DNA of 64,000 nucleotides, taken from Ophiocordyceps camponoti-saundersi (nom. inval.) (taxonomy: Eukaryota; Ascomycota; Sordariomycetes; Hypocreales; Ophiocordycipitaceae). The stretch spans positions 72,746-136,745 of the forward strand of contig PDHQ01000049.1 in the NCBI GenBank assembly GCA_003339415.1, written 5' to 3'. Below the pieces are notes generated by a model. That model had not been told where the DNA came from. It ran no database searches and saw only the letters and a list, made by a program, of their open reading frames with translations. Position numbers and translations under genes: made by a program. Of this stretch, positions 43,156-55,955 are shown in pieces (the first letter of the stretch is position 1; every line of letters begins with the position of its first letter).

Positions 43156-44849
43156 AGTTATAAGCGCTTTCTAATACGCTTCCGCTACGCTAAAGTTTAC
43201 GATACTTTTATTTTCCTACTTTTAGGCTTATTTAATTAATTTAGAACGCTATAGTATAACGGAAAATTCTATACGTAGAATAAAAACGAAGAAAATTATT
43301 TTATACTAATTTTAGTAGCGAAAAATTTAATTAGCTTTCTTAATTCGGAGGTATAATATAAAATAATAAGAAAAAGCGTAAAATACGATAAATAAGAATA
43401 GATAACTATATTTTTATCTTTTAATAATATAAAGCTTAAGGGCGCTATAAGCTATATTAAGTAATATAGATCTCTTATAGTAATAGCTTAAATTAATAAG
43501 GTAAAACTATTTATCTTCGATAATAAGGTTTTAACTTAACTTATTAATAAAAATAAAGCTATTAAATATAATAATAAAATAGAAATTACTATAAGAATTA
43601 TCTTATAGTCCCTTTTTAGTAAAGCTATTAGTAATATTACCTAGCTTAGCTAAGATAAAAATACTATAATATATAATATCTATTTCTTAGCTAAGAAATA
43701 AGCTAAAATATTAACGAAGATATAACTTCGATATATTCTTTAATATTAATATTAGCTTAAGCTAAAAGATAATATAATTAAAAGTTAGAAAGCTTTTAAG
43801 AAAGACCTTTAAGGCCTCTAAAATTAAATTATTATAGATAAAGATATAGGGACTAATTTTAAAAAAATATTATATATTTATATTTAAAAAGCTATTAATA
43901 TTATCTAAACCTTATACTTTATTATCGCTAAAAAGTAAGATTATAATATAAATAGCCTTTCTAAGTTATCTTTTAATAATATTAATATATATATTTTTTT
44001 AAGAATCGCTAATTTTAAAATATATTATAACTTATTAAGTAGAAAAGCTTTTTTCGTAACTTAAGGTTAATTTTAAAAGAAAAAGCTAGAAAATAAAGGT
44101 AACGGTAATAATAATAATAATAATAATAAGCTAAAGCTATTATTATTAAACTTAAAAATATATATTATACCTTATATACCGAAATATATAAATATAATAA
44201 ATAAGATTATAACCCTCTCTTACTATAGCTATAACGTTTATCTAAGAGGTTATATTTACTTAAAGGAGTAATATTAGGTTCTCTACCCTAAGCTCCGGCC
44301 GCTACTTATTCCTAGGTAACGTAAGAATAGTAATACGAGTTCCGTAAATAGTAGCGCGGATATAATATTAGTAAGGAAAAGTATTATAGCTTATATTATT
44401 AATATCGCCCTTAAAGATCGTAATAGCTTTATTTTATAAAACGCTATAATTATCGATATTAATTATATTTTATATCTTTTTAATAATAAGGGATAGTTTA
44501 ATTAATACGAAGAATTTAATAGCTCTTATTATCTTATAATATCGAATAGTAAGCTTTTATTTTATTACGGCTAAGGTACTATTATAATTAACGCTTCTAA
44601 TAGCTATTTAATTATATTTAAAAAGGTATTTTATAATATAAATATCCTAGTTAATTTTATATCCGCCGATTAGCTTAATAAGAAGGAAATCTATATCGAT
44701 AGTAAAAGAATACGCTTTTAATAATACGGACGTACTATCTGCTACCTCTCTTAGATAAGAGGCGTTACTAATATTATAAAAGCTAAGGTATAGAAGCTTT
44801 TTATAATAGCTACCTTACCTATAAAAGAAAAGGAAGTCGATTATATAGT

Positions 44850-45780
44850 AATATATTAACGCTTTAAGTACGTAAGTAAAGATAGGATTCTCGAGGCTTA
44901 CCGTAAATCTAGCCTTATAATTAATAAGAAAAGTATTTTCGAGTTATTTTACTACTAAGCTTACTAACTTAGAAAAGCAAATACCGTAATTAGTTAAGAT
45001 CCCGCTATTTTACCTATAAGTTTCTTATAATATATCTTTTAGGATTTTATCTAATATTCTCTAATAGCTTATAAGGGTTATCGGTATATATTTTATAAAA
45101 TCGATACTTATATTAATTATTACTAGGTTCTTTTTACGAAAACTTATAATAAAGCTTTTAAATAGCTTAAAGCGTAGAAATATAGTGTTAACGCTACTAC
45201 TAGTAGCTACCGCGTCTAAGTTATAAGATTTAATAATACCCTTAAATTTACGTAATAGAAAATTAGGAATTAGGCCGTAAACGAAAGCTTTATTTTACGC
45301 ACTTATGCCCCTTATATTTTAGCTTAAAACGGCCAAGCTAAACGCGCTAGGCGCACTTTAATAGATACCGCGAGAGCTATATATATTAAGATAAAGCTAC
45401 TCGAGAAATTATAGCTATTTTTTATTAACTCTAGCGCTTATATATAGAATATACTATTATTATTAACTAACTTAAAGAATTAAAGCCTTATTAAGATAAT
45501 AATAGCCGTAATCTATATTCCGTATAAATATTTAATTAAATATATACGATCGTAAGGTTATAAGGTATATATTATTATCCCTCTATAATATAGGATTTAG
45601 AGCGCTAAAATAGCCCCTTAAGCTAAGGAAAGCCGCCTTATTAGTATAGAAGGCCTTTACGAGCATATTTATAAAATATATCTACCTAAAGAAGATAAGA
45701 TTATTAGGGCTAGAGATATTAGGTTCTATAACCTAGCCGATCTAAAGCTCGATTAAATAGTTAAATATATCGTAAAGCTT
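44850..45780 (+). pseudogene. Decayed copia integrase region
   Basis: Across many stops, the plus strand still reads integrase pieces: GYRYIFYKIDTYINYY (core strand region), then NGQAKRARRTLIDTARA (the copia signature around the catalytic Glu region), and FFINSSAYI. Most changes from a normal pol are Gly/Asp/Trp codons converted by C-to-T or G-to-A. Confidence 0.75.
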
Positions 45781-46299
45781 AAGATTAAGGAAGATTAGGA
45801 AGATTAACTTAATAAAAATAAATTCTTCCGATTTAAACTTAACGATATTAATAATAATAATAATAATAATAAAAATTATAATTATCCTAGTAATTAAGGC
45901 TTATAAGAGCTTACTAGTAACCTTAAAGCGGGAAACGTACCTAATTTAGGTAATAAAACCGTAAGCTCTTCTTAATCTGAAAAGCTAGCTATGCCTCCTA
46001 ATACGATATAATTCCTTACGCCTAATTAGACGCCTAGCGCATAATTTAACAATTTAGCTAACTAAGAAGCTCCTCCGTAAGCTAAGCTAAGGAATAAAGC
46101 TACGATACCCGCTACTAATCGTAAGACCCGTTTTATAACGGCCGCTATAGCTAAATCTACTACTAACGCCGTTTTTAAAGATATCGATAAAGAAAAGGTA
46201 GAGATTCCTAACTTCGTCCTGCTAATTAACGCCGTATTTAATATTCTAATACTATCGACGCTTAAGGGCTAATAAGATATCCGTAAGTAACCTAATTAT

Positions 46300-47788
46300 C
46301 TTTTCTATTAGCGCCTAGCGATAAATATAGAAATTAAAGCTTTATATAGTCGATAAACCTAAGATCTTATTAATTAACTTATCGGCAAATAAGTCTTACC
46401 TAGTAAATAAGTATTTACGATAAAAACGCCTAAGAATAAAGCTATAATTACTAAGGTATATTAATATATAAAAGGGGATAAAGAAAAGGCCTTACACTTT
46501 ATCGAAAACCTCTACGCTATTATTATATACCTCTTTTCCGTTTAAGTATTCCTATTAATTATAGTATCTTAAAATCTTAAATAGTAATAATTTAACGTTA
46601 TAAACGCGTTTATTAACGCCCCTTATTAAGAGGAATTTTTCGTTAATTAGCCGTATCTTTTCGAAAATAATATAAATTAAGTATATAAGCTTAATCGAGC
46701 CTTATACGGCCTTAAGTTATTTCCCGCGATATAGTTTATATACGCTAGTAAAGCTTTTAAGCGCTATAAATAGTAATAACTTAACTCCGAATTTTATATC
46801 TATACTTATCTTAAGGGATTTATTATACTCCTTTATATTAACGATACTATAATTATAGCGCTTATAGCCGCTCTTATAGATAAGGGAAAAGGTATTTTAA
46901 AAAAATTATAGAATCTACGTAACTTAGGCGAACTTATTACCTTTTTAAGCTTATAATTCCGTAAGAATCGTGCTACGTATATAATAAGCGTATACTAAAA
47001 GAAATATACTACTAAAATACTTAAATTATTCGGCGAAGGCGTTACGAACGCTATATAAACGCCCTAGCCGCTTAAGGTTAAAATACCCGCTAATTAAAAG
47101 ATATAGCCGCTCGTAATACTTTAAAAAAAATAGCTAAAAAAGATAGGTAATATAAATTATCTCTCTAATAGTATAAGGCCTAACTTAGCCTTTATAAATA
47201 GTAAATTTTACGAAGGTAACCTTAATCTAACCGCCTTATACCTTCTTATATAGAAAAATTTAATACGATACCTTTAAGGTACGAAAAGCTTAAGCTTTAC
47301 GCTTAGAGGTACTTATAGCCCTTAAGATTTAAAACCTTATATTTTTATAGATACCTCCTTTATAGATAATTTATATATAAGATACTTAATAGCCGGATAT
47401 ATTATTTTCGTTAGTATAGGCCTTATATACTAGAAATTAAAACGGTAAACGCTTATAACGCTATTATTAATAGAGGCCGAATTTATTAATTTAACGCTTA
47501 TAAGTATAAGCTTAATTTAAATAAATAAGATTCTTAAGAACTTAAAGCTACCGTAATAATAAACGCCTATAATTATATTTACCGATAGCCTTAATATTAA
47601 AGCTATTACCTTTAATAAGTTTAAAGTAGCCCGAATAAGGTATATTAATATATAATATAAATAAGTTATTAATCGCGTAGAAAAGCGATTTTTTATAATC
47701 TAATATATCGGCATAGCTAATATAGCTATAGATAGCCTTATAAAGCCTTTATAGCGTCTCTAATATACTAAATTTATTTATATATTAT
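46300..47788 (+). pseudogene. Decayed copia reverse transcriptase and RNase H
   Basis: Reverse transcriptase is recognised from NVINAFINAPYQEEFFV, LNRALYGLK and ILLYINDTIIIA, where YVDD has become YIND by transition changes. RNase H follows with IDTSFIDN and LLLIEAEFINL, matching copia DASFAD and STEAEL blocks. The gypsy element interrupts just after this and the remainder lies after 53715. Confidence 0.78.
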
Positions 47789-48110
47789 TACGGCCGTAAA
47801 ATACGTTAACTAAATAATAATATTAGCACTATAAACTAAGATTCTAAGCTAAGGAGAAGGGAAAGAAAAGAGGAAAAACTCTTATAAGCGAAATCCTAGT
47901 AAAATATATAAAGGCACGTGCTAGTAAAGATAAGAAAAGGTAAGGGGAAATCCTAGTAAAAGGTTAACTTTATTTCCGGGTAATTTTCTATTAAGGCCTT
48001 CCTAAGGATTTTACGATAAGGTTTCTAAAGTTACGTAACTATAGTCGGAAATCCTTGGAAATTACCGTAAAATATCTAAAGGAAATCCTTATAATTACTA
48101 GCGCGTAATA
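47789..48110 (-). repeat. Left LTR of the nested gypsy element
   Basis: Plus-strand text runs from TACGGCCGTAAAATACG to CTAGCGCGTAATA; 322 bp. Pairs with 53394-53715 without length change. Confidence 0.87.
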
Positions 48111-50479
48111 TTACCCCCCGATAAAAGTTTTAATATACTTATTAAAATTAGTAACGGCGATAATATAGCTAGGTATTTAGGGAAAAAGCTATATTATCTT
48201 AGTTATTATCCTAATATTTATAATTTATAGTAGCGGCTTTAACTTAATATTAGAGATTAATAAGTAAACTGGCGGTATCTAAGAAATAGTTATAGAATTC
48301 CTTAAAAGCTATAAGCGTATAACGGAAATTCTTAGCTAAGTATTATATCTTATCCGGGTTATAATTACGCTAGCGGACTTAATATTCTAACTAATAACGC
48401 TATTCGGTAACTTAAAATTAGAGGATCTGCTTAACCTCCTATTTTAATATACCGTCGATATTTTCTAGCTTAGCGGGAGATATTTTTTACCCTAATAGTA
48501 GATCTATAGCGGCTTTCCGAAAGCGGTTAGTATAAAATAAATTTATTATCTAATAGCTATTTAGTAAGTTAAGGATATAGCTATAACCTTATTCCTCGAT
48601 AACCGTAAAAAGTTTTAATTATTATATATCTAAGTATATTATAAGTACGGTTATAAAGAAGCCCTTACGGCTAAGGAATATTTTATCGCTAACTATAAAG
48701 TCTGCTAAGCGATATTTCTTATTTACTTATATTTCCTACTTATAGTAAGCTTTCTTAGTAGCGTTTCGAGCTTATTATTATATTTCCTACGCGTAGGCGA
48801 CGAGTTTATAAGCTATAATAATCGGGCCTAAGGTAGTTAAAAAACTTAGGGGACTAGCTACTAAGAGGGGGTTCCGTATATCTTTATTAAGGGCGACTAT
48901 AAGTAGTACTATATTAATTAAAGCGTATTACGAGGAGTTATACGCGAAATCTAGCGCGGGAAAGAAGGCACTCTAATTATCTTAATATTTATTCGTATAA
49001 AACTATAGCTTTTAATCTAAGTATTAGTTAGTTACCTCTATACTACCTTATATTTATAAATATAAAATATTACCGTAGCGATATTTAATACTAGTTAACT
49101 AATTAATTTTACTAAGAAATCTTAAAATAAATAAGCTAGCGTTATTAGTAATTTATATATTTAATATACCGAAGAGATAATAAAGGTATCGGAAATAATA
49201 TCCGGCGAGTATTTTTACTATATTATTCTTCTTACTTAGTAATATAGCGATAATCTAGCTTAGCTTATAGATAAAAGTTTAGATATAGTTATACCTAAAG
49301 CGGTCTTTTAATATAGCTTTCTTATTATAAGCTATATACTCTTATATAGAAATTAGAATAGGTAAAAGGTATAATAAGCTTAAAGTCTTATCTCTTAAGG
49401 TTTTATTCCTCTAATATTTATAATAATTACGGATATATTAATAGATATCTTACTTTATTCTAAGCTAGTAATAATCTCGCCGGAGTATCTAAGTAATCTT
49501 ATTCTAGCTATTATAAGCGAAGATAGCTAGCTTATATATATTCTAAATTAAGGTAATATAAAAAAAGAGCTATTTCTAACTATCTTATTTAGGAATAACT
49601 AGGAGGTTATTATAAAATCTAAGATCCTAGCTTACGTTCTTCTTTTAAATTAATTATACTAACTTTACTCCTAATAGGGCAGAGTTTTCTCCGAGGCGGA
49701 CTAAGGTAATTATAGAAATTAGGGTTAGGATTTTAAATTTAAAGCTTTCCGAAAGAATTATTATAAGCGTCTTTTCCTCTTTTTTATAAGCTTTTATAGT
49801 TAAAAGCTTAGCTATTTTACGCGAAAAGGTATTAATAGCTATATTTAACTAGCTAAGTTAATATAAGAAATAAATATCGAATTAGGTAAGAAAATCGGAT
49901 TATTAAACTTAGTAAATAAAAAGTAATCTTTTTATTATAAAATAAATTAAAGCTTTATAATTTATAATTATATTAAACTTTTAATTAAGTAATTTTAAGT
50001 AGAAATACTTAAAGCTTTATATAATAATAAGAAATTCGTAATTTTAGATTAAGTACGTATATTTAGCTAAGTTTATTATTTTTAAGAAAAAGCCTATTAG
50101 CTTTTACGCTTAATTATCTTATTTTTACTAAAATATACCGGCGGTAGCGTTCTAAGAAGCGTTAGTTTTAAGCTAAGTTAGGAGTTTAGAATAGAAAAAA
50201 GTAAGTACTAGGGCTTACGTAGCTAGTTCTTTTATCTTATTAAAAGCTTTTTTCTATTCTAATCTAAGCTTAAAAATAATATCTTTTTTTAGAAGATAGT
50301 TTAGAGGTTTTACGGTAATATTAATATAGTAATAGAAGATCCGGATAAAGTTATATAATTTTATAAATAAATAGATAGCTTTATAATCCCGGAGATCTTC
50401 GAATTTCTAATCTTAAATTACTTATATTTTATAAGGGTTTACGCTTATTCCTTAGCTTACGTATAATATTATATTAAGG

Positions 50480-50660
50480 TAGTTAATTTTAGTAATATTA
50501 AATTTTAATTTCTAGATATCCCCTTATAAGTTTACTTAGTATAAGCGCTAAATTATTTCCTAATACTCCTTTTAATATTCTTTTTCTTCGCTATTTAAGT
50601 AAATTAATATATTATTAATATATATACTTATATAATAATTAAGGAGATCGTAAAATTAAA
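50480..50660 (-). pseudogene. Decayed gypsy reverse transcriptase core
   Basis: On the minus strand the active-site block reads YINNILIYLNSEE, followed by sequence matching the KLKFNITKINYL region (the KCxF...VxFLGH block of gypsy elements). The two Asp codons of the catalytic YxDD are Asn, a G-to-A outcome expected from RIP. Confidence 0.72.
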
Positions 50661-53393
50661 TATTAATAAAGTTCTAGAATTATATAAGTTTTACCTTAAG
50701 GCTAAATAGAAGAATAAGCTAATAAAATATACTAAACTTTATATAGAAAGCTATAAAATACTTAGAATTAAGGTTAAAATAGAGATAGTAAAACGCTTAG
50801 ATAATATCGATTTTTAAGAACTATTTCGCCTCCTAGTAGCTAAACGCGGTACTTTCTAAGGAGGGAGCGGGCAAGATCTAACTTTTTAAGTAATTATTTA
50901 TCTATTAGTAGTTAATATAGAAACGTTAAGCTATTAAGTATAGCTTCGGGGCGAAAAGAATAAAGGCGGTATAAGGGCTAGTATTTAGCTTAATAAAACT
51001 AATTTTAAGTAAATAGTTAACGGTTTCTTTTTCTAAAAGTAAATATTTTACTAGCGTCTTATAAAAAAGGGGTTTTACTAAGTTTAGGGGCTTCTTAAGT
51101 TTTAAAGTTATATTATAGCTAAGCTAGGGATAAGCTAGAATATAAGCTTCCTTCTTACTAAAAAATCTTTTAAAATACGTAAAAGCTAAAAGAATTATAT
51201 TATATATATAAATAATATATTTAAGTTTTTTACTTTAAAGGAATAGGATTTCCTATCTTATATATATATAGCTAGCTAAGCTTAGCTTTATAATTATAAT
51301 TAGGTTATTATTATTATTTTCTAATTTTATAAGTATTTTAGGTATTAATAAGGTTATTTTTTCTTATTATATATAGTAAGAGTTTTATTAAACTTAGCGG
51401 ATAAGTTACTTTTTTAAAATATTTTTATTTATATTATTAATATCCTAGTTATCTTTAATTAAAGTTTAAGCTAGCTTCTTTTCCTTTATAAGCTATACGA
51501 AGTTCTTTTTCCTTTATAAATATTAAAAGATCTAATATTTACGCTTATCTTAATAGAGAAGGCGGTTTTAGCGCTTAATATCTATTTAGATAGCTAAGTT
51601 TAGATTTCTATTAAAAAAAGGCTTTTTAGGTAATAAGATTAAGGGCGAGTATTTAGTAAGGGCGGGTAAGTTATTTAGCTAAATTAGTTTTTAGGCTATA
51701 TAATTAAGTAATAACCTTTTCTCCGCTATCTAGAATAAGCCGATAAAAAGATCTTAGGCGTAGTTAGTTACTTAGTAGATTTCCTATAGAAAATACTATT
51801 TATTAATTACTAAGGTAATAATTAGGTATTTATAAACTAAGCTAGCTTAATAGCTTTAGAAATTAATAAGGGGGATAAAATAGATAAGGATAAGCTTAGC
51901 GCTTAAGCGCTTTATTACTTATTTCGCGAAATAATAACTAACTAGGAAATAAGCGTTTATTTTAATATTATATAAAGTAAAGGTACGAAAAGCTATATTA
52001 TTAATTTAAACTTAACTATTAATAGTAAATAACTTTTTTATTTTCTATTTTACGCGCGATATTTTTAAGATTATTAAGGAGCTTTATAATAATCTTACTT
52101 TTTTCTTAAATTAAAGTTATCTAACTAAATAGAGTTAGGTAAAAGTATTTAAGCTTTATAAACTCTCCCTATTTTCTATTAGTTAAGGTAATCCTTAGCT
52201 ATATAGCTTTTTTTTTTATAAATAAAATAGGTGCTATTTTCCTAATAAACTTTCTTCTCGCTTTTACTAAAAGCTTAGCTTTTCTAGCGAGATATTATAA
52301 TTATAATTATAATCTTTTTTTACTTTTCTAAAGTAACTTTTTTATTTATTTAGCTTTTATAGGAAAACTCTTAGTAAGTTAACTTTTTTTTCTAGTAAAA
52401 TATAGCGTTTTTTATATACTTATAAAATTCCTTATATATTATATATAAATTTTTAGCTTTTATAAGAAAGCTTAGGTTAAGATTAATAAGTAAATAATCT
52501 TAAAATATATACTTAATTTAAGCTAGGGGAACTTAGGTTTTAGCTATAAAATAATCGAATTTTATAAGAAACTTTTAAATTTCCTACTTATTTATTAATA
52601 AAAAGTTTAGTTTACGAAATCGGTTTATAGCTTTAGTAAATTTATTAAGATTTTTATAAGTAAATTTTAAGTATTAAACTATTTTAGCTAATTTAGAAAA
52701 AAGGCGTTTTTTTAAGTTATATTAAGTTTCTAAAAGTTTACGAGCTTTTCCTTCTAACGCGTAGAATAATATATTTATCTAATCCTACTCGCCTTAGAAA
52801 GTTATCTTATCGGACTTTATCTTATTTTTTAAGTTTATAAGGAAGGTACTAAAATCCTCTTTTTTACCTAAAAACTTATTTACCTCCTTATAGCGAACTT
52901 TTATAGAATTAAAATAAGAGAGGTTTAGCTATCTTACTAGGGCTATTAGCGTAAAAATATCCTAAGCAGCCTTTCCGGTTAGGATAAATATCTCTTTATT
53001 TATATTAAATATAGTTAATATTTCTTAATAGGTCCTTTTTACGTTTAGGTTTTAGTTTTTCTAAATTAACTAATTTTAAAGTTTTATAACTTATACTTAT
53101 AATTACGCTATCTCCGTATATTACTCCTATAATATAATTATATTAATAATATTCTAGGAAAAGGTAGCTATTATTATAGTTTAATTTTTACTAATATCTT
53201 ATTCTATTATAAAATTAAGTATTTCTAAAGTAAGTCTCTTTAATCGCTTAAAAGTCTAGTTAAAAGTTTTAAATATATATTTCGAAGCTAGTTATAATTT
53301 ATATATAAGTTTTTTTCTATCTTATATAAGGATATAAAAATAAGGTATAAGTTTCTTAATCGCTCGCTAGCGAATTTAAGCTTAAAATAATAT

Positions 53394-53715
53394 TATAGCC
53401 GTAAAATACGTTAATTAAATAATAATATTAGTACTATAAACTAAGATTCTAAGCTAAGGAGAAGGGAAAGAAAAGAGGAAAAACTCCTATAAGCGAAATT
53501 CTAGTAAAATATATAAAGGCACGTGCTAGTAAAGATAAGAAAAGGTAAGGGGAAATCTTAGTAAAAAGTTAACTTTATTTTTAGGTAATTTCCTACTAAG
53601 GCCTTCCTAAGGATTTTACGATAAGGTTTCCGAGGTTACGTAATTATAGTTAGAAATCCTCGGAAATTACCGTAAAATATTTAAAGGAAATCCTTATAAT
53701 TGCTAGCGCATAATA
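53394..53715 (-). repeat. Right LTR of the nested gypsy element
   Basis: Plus-strand text runs from TATAGCCGTAAAATACG to CTAGCGCATAATA; 322 bp. Differs from the left copy almost only by C/T and G/A changes. Confidence 0.87.
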
Positions 53716-54751
53716 TATATTATATTTTTTTAACTTAAAAATTATAATCTTACTTTTTAAGGCTAAAAATAATATAAAAGGCAGCCCTTATATGCTATTA
53801 GATAAGCTTAAGGCGCCTAATAATAAAGCTTATAATACTTTTATACTACCTAATAATAAAGGTACTAATATTATATAAGCTAATCGATCGAATTAAAAGA
53901 TTAATAAATAATATAATATAAGATTTTTATTACTAAGGGATCCTATACTTAAAGGGGGGATCTTAAGGAAGAAAAGTAATTAGCGTCGCGCTATAGCTAT
54001 TAATTGAAATAAGATAAATTATTTTAAAAAGGTAGGTATCGATTAAGAGAGGACGGATAAGGTATATTATAATTAACGCCCTAAAGAGGCTTATAATTAT
54101 TAACCTTACTATTAGCCCGGCTTCGTGCCGCCGCCGATCCCGCGATATATACCTTTTAACACGCCTCTAAAAGGCTATTCCGGTCTTAAAAGTATTAATA
54201 GTAAGCACCTTTAGGCCCCTTACTATTAGATATATTAACTTATACGACTTTAGCGGTATTTCCCTACTAAGCGATACGAATAATAATACCTCTCTTTATA
54301 TATATATATAGCCGTAAGGCTTATAGCTTATTTTTAGCCCCTTATAAGAAAAGGAATTTTCTATTAAATCCGGCCCCTCGATATACCTTATATAGGCGTT
54401 TTAATCCCTCTTATATAGCTTAATTTAACTTATCTTAACGGCTTAATTAACCCTCTTAACGGCTTAGATTAGCCTATTTAAGGCCCCTTAAGAGCGGCTT
54501 AAAAAGGCCTATTTCTACTATTTCTTATTATTTCCTATATTAATTAACTAATCCGGAACGGAATAACCGCCTCCGGGACCTAATTTTAATCTATTAAATC
54601 GCTCTTTTATTACGTTTTTAAGCTATTTAAGCCCTCTACTAGCCTCGTTAAGAAGAGCCTAAAAACGCTATTTTCTGCTATTTTATTATTTTCCGCGCTT
54701 TGCGGCGCGGGATAACTATTTTCCGCTCGTTTAAGCGGGCCTGAAGGGGGG

Positions 54752-54893
54752 TGTTAAGGGGGTCCACGTGACCAGCCCCGCCCGACCTCGCACACGACCT
54801 AGCCTAGCCATCCTAGCCTAGACCTAGCACACACATAATACACACATATTAGTGCACCCACCCGATGGCCTGTGCCCACCTTGTGTCACCATA
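54752..54893 (+). repeat. Right LTR of the copia element
   Basis: Begins TGTTAAGGGGGTCCACGTGA and ends TGTGTCACCATA; 142 bp. Retains more GC than the left copy, for example CCTGTGCCCACC where the left has CCTATGCCTACC. Confidence 0.87.
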
Positions 54894-55616
54894 CTCTCTA
54901 TCAAGTCGGTGTGATCTGATCCAGCATGTGGAGTACATATGTGTGTGTGTTTGTACGGACGTACAAGCAAAGCTCTCCTCCTCCCGTGGCAGCACCCTCA
55001 CGGGGTAGATACCTATCTGAGGCTATACCTACCTGTACCTAGAGAATGTCAAGTGCCTCTACTTGTTAGTCAGTCGCCTCTAGCAAAAGCTGAATGAGAA
55101 GTGATGTGCGTTTGTATTAGTATAGGACTGTAAGCCCAGAAGATGGGGACACCATCAAAACATAGCAGGGAGTGTCCGCCTCGCTTTCTAATCAGGTGCC
55201 CCCAAGCCTACTTTCTTTTGCGGGCTACAGCCTGGAGGAGATTGTTCAGTGTCCACACACACACCTTTGTCTGTGAGGGCTTTGCTCTATTCGTTCTTCA
55301 ACAAAGCAGAGCCGCGAAGCTCTCAGAGAAGGTTAACACATTGTGATATTGTCAAGGCGTAGCGTCGTAGATTCAGCTTTCCTTTCCCTAACCGACTTTC
55401 TTCGCACTCAGTAAATCACTCCCGGCCGCATCTATTATTCCGAGTTTCTGAACGGCAAGTAAACAGTTTCTAATATAATAAGTACGTGTAGGTGTTTACA
55501 CTTTATATATATGCCGGAGGCTATCGGTGTGACCCGGCCCTATCCGGCTCCGCAGCCCGGCCCCACCCCGCCGTGTACATATAGTGGACTCACTAATCCT
55601 AGTCCCTATATACATA
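54894..55616. other. Normal-composition island between two RIP blocks
   Basis: 723 bp beginning with the right CTCTC duplication. No base-composition bias, some TGTG repeats (about 54941-54951). A 67-codon frame (55143-55346) lacks motifs. Positions about 55500-55600 are GC-rich (ACCCGGCCCTATCCGGCTCC-like). No gene recognised. Confidence 0.6.
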
Positions 55617-55766
55617 TATTGAGGGGGTCCACGTGACCAGCCCCGCTAGACCTCGCCTATAGTCACATAGCCTAGACTAGCCACCCTAGCCTAGACCTAG
55701 GATATATATATAATATATATATATATAAGCATATATAATACTTTATACTATACTTATATTATTATA
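55617..55766 (+). repeat. LTR of a second copia-family copy
   Basis: Begins TATTGAGGGGGTCCACGTGA (TGTT of the family turned to TATT) and ends TTATATTATTATA, with the CCTAGCCTAGACCTAGG core in common with 43014-43155. The next 38 bp (AGTTATAAGCGCTTTC and onwards) match the bases after the left LTR of the first copy, so this is a left LTR plus the start of the interior, cut off by the gypsy insertion at 55819. Confidence 0.82.
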
Positions 55767-55818
55767 AGTTATAAGCGCTTTCTAATATACGCTTCCGCTA
55801 CGCTAAAAATAATAATAT

Positions 55819-55955
55819 TATAAGGGATTTAAGCTATGCCTAAATAACTAAGTTACGTGGGGTAATTAGTTATATCCGCGCGTAACGCGCGCGCGGATCG
55901 CCTACCTCTATTAGGCGTTATAACCCCTTTTATATAGCTCTTTATAGTTATTCTA
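55819..55955 (+). repeat. Left LTR of the second gypsy element
   Basis: Starts TATAAGGGATTTAAGC and ends ATAGTTATTCTA. Contains a CG-rich palindromic island (CGCGCGTAACGCGCGCGCG at about 55896-55914) that survives in otherwise AT-rich DNA. Confidence 0.8.

Larger units (their letters stand above)
47789..53715 (-). mobile_element. RIP-degraded Ty3/gypsy LTR retrotransposon, nested in the copia element
   Basis: LTRs of exactly 322 bp at 47789-48110 and 53394-53715, highly similar to each other. Minus-strand orientation is shown by a run of six Cs (48114-48119) just inside the left LTR, which is a polypurine tract on the minus strand. It is also shown by a minus-strand reverse transcriptase with YINNILIYLNSEE (about 50590-50632; YxDDIL with Asp codons turned to Asn), followed by a GIIL-type thumb block and FYYYINITVKPLN-like RNase H connection. 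Stops occur throughout. Target duplication is not resolvable in the AT-rich flanks (ATTAT on the left, TATAT on the right). Confidence 0.85.
43014..54893 (+). mobile_element. RIP-degraded Ty1/copia LTR retrotransposon with a nested gypsy insertion
   Basis: LTRs of 142 bp at 43014-43155 and 54752-54893, bounded by a CTCTC duplication. A polypurine tract (CTGAAGGGGGG) sits directly before the right LTR, which sets plus-strand orientation. Without the 5927-bp nested gypsy element the copia body is about 5.95 kb, normal for the superfamily. The inside is extremely AT-rich with TpA excess and stops in every frame, as RIP produces. Decayed pol order is integrase (about 44850-45780), reverse transcriptase (about 46300-46950), then RNase H (about 47330-47788, continuing after 53715), the copia order. 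The left LTR carries more C-to-T/G-to-A changes than the right in its last third. Confidence 0.88.

Noticed and set aside
43156..53393. CRISPR-like or centromere-like interpretation of the AT-rich block
   Set aside because: Paired LTRs, target duplication and decayed pol motifs explain it as RIP-mutated retrotransposons; no regular repeat-spacer pattern.
55143..55346. 67-codon frame in the island between retroelements
   Set aside because: Short, no motif, no nearby exon.
55490..55616. Possible solo LTR (TGTAGGTG... to ...TATATACA)
   Set aside because: It has TG and CA ends, but there is no second copy in the window and no target duplication that stands out.
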